Of a stretch of 50,441 nucleotides of DNA, positions 46,290-50,441 are shown in pieces. This DNA comes from Byssochlamys sp. IMV 00236 (lineage: Eukaryota > Ascomycota > Eurotiomycetes > Eurotiales > Thermoascaceae). The translations under genes were made by a program, and so were the position numbers. The notes beneath the pieces were generated by a model. The model was not told the origin of the DNA. It searched no databases and worked only from the letters and a program-made list of their open reading frames with translations. The stretch lies in the NCBI GenBank assembly GCA_001931875.2, contig MSJH02000756.1:1-50441 (forward strand), read 5' to 3'. How positions within the stretch are numbered: the first letter of the stretch is position 1; each line of letters opens with the position of its first letter.

Positions 46290-46477
46290 TGTTTGACACT
46301 GGAAAAAAGAAAGAAAGAGAAAAAAAAAAGAAAGGCTATAGAGCTTGCATAATATTTGGTTTTGATTTTCCAAAATAGGAAACCATCAGTAATGACAAGC
46401 CACAGACACTGCTTTACTCTCTCTTTTTTTCTCTCCTTTTTCTTTTTCTTTCTTTTTTTTTTTTCTCTGTAGTGATC

Positions 46478-47751
46478 ATGACAAAGGGTGGAAACAAGAC
46501 AAAGAAGCTACCAATAACCACAGCTCCTTCTTCAAACTGGAAGAAGCTTTTGCCGGTAATGACAATGAAAGAACTACTTGGATGCACACAATGACTCACT
46601 TTTTTCTTTAGGCAATCGCTCCCAAAGATGGACAAACAAAGAAAAAGAGAAAGACAGACGATTTCGAAATAAGTCCAAATTATAAAGGAAACAAGAAGCA
46701 GAAATTAGAGTGAGTGAAGCATTAAAAAAGAAGGACGATCGATTGATTAGCTTTTAATTAGAAAATTAAAGAATTCAAAGAAAGAAAAGGAACAAAAGAT
46801 CCAGATACCCAAAAAAGACGAACTATGGTTTGGTGACGACATTGATGATAAAATATTAAAAGACGTGTATGGAGACAAAAATAGCAAGGCATTAGATAAG
46901 CAGAGACTAGTAGATAAAATGGATATAGCAGACACAAAGTAAGAGAAAGTTAAGAAAAGAGATAAATACGATGCTAAATAACCTGTATAGACTTGGTAAA
47001 TACGTAGCGATCGATTGTGAAATGGTGGGTGTTGGACCTGATGGCGAGGACTCTGCATTAGCCAGAGTAACTATTGTTAACTTTAATGGTGCTGTCTTAC
47101 TGGATGCTTATGTGAAGCCTTTGGAAAAAGTGACAGACTATCGTACACATGTGAGTGGTATTGAACCTAAACACTTGGAAAGTGATAAAGGTAAGAAGGA
47201 GATTTATTGATTTTAAAAATAAATAACGAGTATAAGCTAGCAATCACATTTAAGGAAGCACAAGAAAAGGTAGCAGCGATCATTAAAAATCGTATTCTTG
47301 TCGGACACGCCGTGCACAACGATCTCAAGGTTTTGATGCTCTCACATCCTACCTTATTAATACGTGATACATCTCGTTATAAACCATTTCGTAAATTGGC
47401 AAAGGGTAGAACTCCTGGTTTGAAGATGTTGGTTAAAGAAGTGCTGGGTATCTCTATTCAGTCAGGAAGTCACTCATCTGTAAGTAAAACTAAAGGGCAG
47501 AAACATAAACTAACTATTTTCAGATCGAAGACGCTAGATTTACTATAGAGTTATATAAAAGTGTAAAGGCAGAATGGGAAAAATCATTTGGTGCTCGTAG
47601 TGGGCTTATTATGAAAAAGATTCAAGAAAAGGAAGAAAAGTCAAAGATTAGAAAAAAGAAAGTGTCCATAAAGGAAGAAATAACAGTCATCAAACAAGAT
47701 AGGATAGAAGAAGACGGTTCAGATGGTAGCAGTGGCAGTGATAGTGATTAA
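46478..47751 (+). CDS. Rex4-type 3'-5' RNA exonuclease
   Basis: Six exons (46478-46555, 46612-46709, 46762-46938, 46991-47190, 47241-47479, 47524-47751) give 339 residues. A Lys-rich N-terminus (nuclear/nucleolar targeting) leads to the conserved [10 protein letters not shown], then the DEDDh exonuclease core: ExoI in [12 protein letters not shown], ExoII in [13 protein letters not shown] and ExoIII in [14 protein letters not shown]. The C-terminus is Lys-rich and ends in a Ser/Asp tail. Yeast Rex4 trims pre-rRNA; animal relatives act on structured RNA or DNA. Acceptor at 47240 was chosen because it joins SDK to [10 protein letters not shown] in phase. Confidence 0.9.
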
Positions 47752-47836
47752 CAATAAACACACTTTTTACATTGCATTGCTAAAAAGCTAATGGTTGATT
47801 TATATATATATATATATATGTATGTCTATAATAATG

Positions 47837-50378
47837 CTAAAATCCAATAAGGGACATGATGCCATACCCAACAGTAGTGATGAGTAAAGTAGCAAAGACA
47901 CTGGAAGGTATACCATTAAGCAAAAAGTCTTTGGTTCTCAAATAAGGCATTCCAAGCTCATTTTCTTGTGAAATCGCGTTCATGTTGGGGAATCCTGATA
48001 CAGGCAATCCCATAGCTGCTGAACAAACAAAGGCAGTACCCTAATTTAGTGGTTAGTATACAGATCAAAGTCATATATATATATATATATGCAGCACATA
48101 CCATCACAAGCATCCTTGGTTGAGGATCGGCCAATTGAGATCCAACTTCAGCGACAATAGGCAAAACGATGAGTGCAGCAACTGTGTGACTAATGAAAGT
48201 GGCAATCACCAAGACGAGACAGCTAAAGACAAAGAGCACTTGGATCGCAGACATGCCAGCGACGAGTGTTTGTATTTGAGAAGCGATCGTCTTGAGCAGG
48301 CCAGAACTTTCAACTGCTTTACCGAGAGCAATACCACCCATGGCCAACACAATAACGTTCCATAGAAAACTGTTAAAGTCATCCTTTGTGAGCAAACCCG
48401 TGCCAAAAAAGGCAATCAATGGTAGAATTGCAATCACGCCCATGTCACCAAATACAGACTCGTATGTGTGTGCAAGACACCAAAGGACGATCGTCAAGAG
48501 AGTCACTAGGATAACGTAGATTTGAGTGAGTGTGATTGGATCTGTGCTGGGTCGGATGGTATGAATCTGGGGTGTCTGACGTTCTGGCTTGTAGTTCCAA
48601 AGTAACCAGAGCCAAATGGTAAAGTTGCCAAGGATGCAAAGGGGAATCGAAATGGTAAACCATTCTAACCAGGAAGGAGCAGGGTTCATGTTTTGAATCG
48701 CAATAATGTTTTGAGGAGATGAGATAGGGGATGCCATACCACCCAAATTAGAGGCTAAAGCGATACCAATGATCAAGCAAGGTGCAAATTTGGAATCAGC
48801 AGGTAATGTACGAAGAATTGGCTAAGAGCAGTCAATTGTTAATACTCTCATTCCATGGTTTTTGCTTATTGTAATCATTACCTGGATAAGTGAGAAGCAA
48901 AGGACGGGAGCAGCCACATTACTGATCCACATACTAGCCACGGTAGCTACAAGCATACTGACGATAAGCACCCTGTTTGGTCTTGTACCTGCCTTGGAGA
49001 GTACAAAGGTTGCCATGGACTTGGCAATGCCAAACTTGCTAAGAGCGCCAGCAATAGCAAATCCACCCAAGAGCAGCATGATCACTGGAGAAAACATGGC
49101 ACCAAAGACACGCTTGGTTGCGTCAGGGGCAGAAAGACGAGTGTGCTGATCGTCATCTGAACGCATGACACGCAGTGTGATGACCAGGAGTGGCACCAGC
49201 AAAGCGGTTACAAACAGGGGCATCACCTAACGTTTCTTTAAATCAATCACGAGGTTATATTTTTCCTTTAAAGAAACACCTACCTCACCAGCCCAGAGCA
49301 AACTTGCGAATACAAGAATGGCTAAACATCTATTTTGTTCTATGGTATCAAATATATTGACCTTGAGCAAGACGATAAATACGACAAGGCACGCGGCCAG
49401 ATAGAGATAGCTCGTTATCTGTTCTCGTGACAGTCGAAGTGTTCCAAACGGTGTGGGCACAGTTGCAGGCTTGACGCCTACGGACTGTGTTCGTCGTTCT
49501 TGTCCGATCAAGTCTCTCCATACGGTATTTCTCTCCCAGACGATATGTTCTCGCAAGTGCGTCTTAAGATCCTCGATTGCTAAATTCAAATCATTTTGAG
49601 TTGCCAAGATAGCATAGGATTTTTCTGTCTGCTGAATATGTTCATTTAATCTTGCCTTGGTCGCAGGCTGAAAGGGATATGATTGCATGACATGAGTGGA
49701 AATGTAGTATCGCTTCAAATTGCTGTTGGTAATTTTATCATACTTCTTTAATATCTTGGCAAAGGCCGTCATATTAAGAGCCACAAACGATTTCAACTCG
49801 GATAATAGCACAAACATGTCTATTACGCGCCTCTGCAAGTCATCATGGTGCAGTGATACTGGATCGGTATCTGATAGGTTGTTGGAAATGACGGTTGCCG
49901 GCAGATAACTATCACCTTCCACATTCGATTCACGTCGAGGTAGCTGGTTGACGTTACTTTGAGGTTCCCTCGTAGTAGTCTGTGTGCCTTGATGTTGGCC
50001 GTGATGAGCATGTTCGAGATCTTCCATCAACTTGTCCATTTCATCATATAGCTCAGTTTCCTTTTTTGCATAAAACTTAGTAATCTTTTCCAAAGACTTG
50101 TTTAAAGAGTCAATAAACATTTGGTTATCAGTCTCGGTTTGACCTTCACCAATAAGCGCTGTACGCTCTCCTGCTTCTTCATCTAATGACGCACGACGGT
50201 TTTTGGTAGTAATGCGATCCTTTTCGATTTGATAGATTTGTTTTTTGAGGTTAGAATATCTATTGTGAGTCAATGGCGTCAGTAAAAAAAAAAGAAAAAA
50301 GAGTTGATAATATTACGGTAAATAGTAATCAGCCCAGTCAGGCACTGCATTAAACTGTATTTGATGAGAAAACTTCAT
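47837..50378 (-). CDS. SPX-domain low-affinity phosphate transporter (Pho91/Pho87 type)
   Basis: Five exons (50378-50317, 50259-49284, 49226-48882, 48821-48102, 48040-47837) give 768 residues. The first exon encodes a textbook SPX start (MKFSHQIQFNAVPDWADYY, continuing LPYSNLKKQIYQIEK after the intron), with further SPX helices up to about residue 250. The SPX senses inositol pyrophosphates. The rest is a 10-12-helix DASS/SLC13-type transporter: MLLLGGFAIAGALSK, ISNVAAPVLC, IGIALASNLGGMASPISSPQN, GTAFVCSAAMGLPVSGFPNMN. The family imports phosphate at the plasma membrane or exports it from vacuoles. It converges with Rex4 (85-bp spacer). The third to fifth exons encode only membrane helices and loops. 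Confidence 0.95.
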
Positions 50379-50441
50379 TTATACAGAATAATAACAAACA
50401 AAAAGAAAGAGATAAGAAAAAAAAAAAAAAAAAAAAAAAAC
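50379..50441. other. Window edge upstream of the SPX transporter
   Basis: This short AT-rich stretch is the proximal upstream region of the transporter, ending in a long A run (about 50418-50440). Confidence 0.6.

Overview
The window is nuclear DNA of an early-diverging filamentous fungus, most likely Mucoromycota (Mucorales-like). The support is: AT-rich intergenic DNA with GA/CT, TA and ATT microsatellites; many short spliceosomal introns (about 43-80 nt, GT-AG, one probable GC-AG); a Ura2-type CPSase/ATCase with a dead DHOase segment, as in fungi; and fungal GID/CTLH, Pho91-type, GH15 and metallothionein genes. No bacterial operon structure, tRNA or rRNA gene was recognised. The species cannot be named from this sequence alone. 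All exon boundaries were hand-assembled by requiring open phase across splice sites and by protein-family similarity.

Layout. 1-2.4 kb: a + strand gene with an integrase-like HHCC zinc finger. 2.8-13.9 kb: three genes in a row on the minus strand, in transcription order the pyrimidine enzyme Ura2 (13929-6994), a RanBPM/Gid1/Vid30 E3-ligase subunit (6739-4443) and a BARD1-like RING + RanBP2-finger + tandem-BRCT protein (4350-2760). 14-20.9 kb: about 7 kb of mostly non-coding DNA holding a small Gemin7-like gene. 20.9-22.2 kb: an Sfp1/JAZF1-like zinc-finger factor. 22.2-25.3 kb: non-coding, with a strong hairpin and a decayed mariner transposase. 25.3-32.4 kb: a + strand cluster of a single-pass SH3 protein, a 15-Cys metallothionein, DNA polymerase eta, an F-box protein and an alpha/beta-hydrolase. 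33.0-33.6 kb: mitochondrial thioredoxin (-). 33.7-41 kb: a repeat-rich accessory island containing a MITE, a 38-nt T tract, MULE and mariner remnants, a short repeat cluster, a pair of ~210-bp diverged direct repeats, and between them an intact-looking lineage-specific gene of unknown function. 41-50.4 kb: dense conserved genes again: a small basic protein, an amidase, an ING/PHD protein, a GH15 glucoamylase, a Rex4-type exonuclease and an SPX phosphate transporter.

Functional themes. Several genes concern ubiquitin and DNA damage (BARD1-like, Gid1, Pol eta with a UBZ-like finger, F-box), RNA and chromatin (Gemin7, Rex4, ING, HHCC factor, Sfp1-like) and nutrient or metal handling (Ura2, Pho91-like, glucoamylase, metallothionein). 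They are not an operon; neighbours share at most short intergenic regions. The most unusual items are the fungal BARD1-like architecture with a RanBP2 finger, the fungal Gemin7 homologue, and the orphan gene flanked by direct repeats with a possible nuclease-like core.
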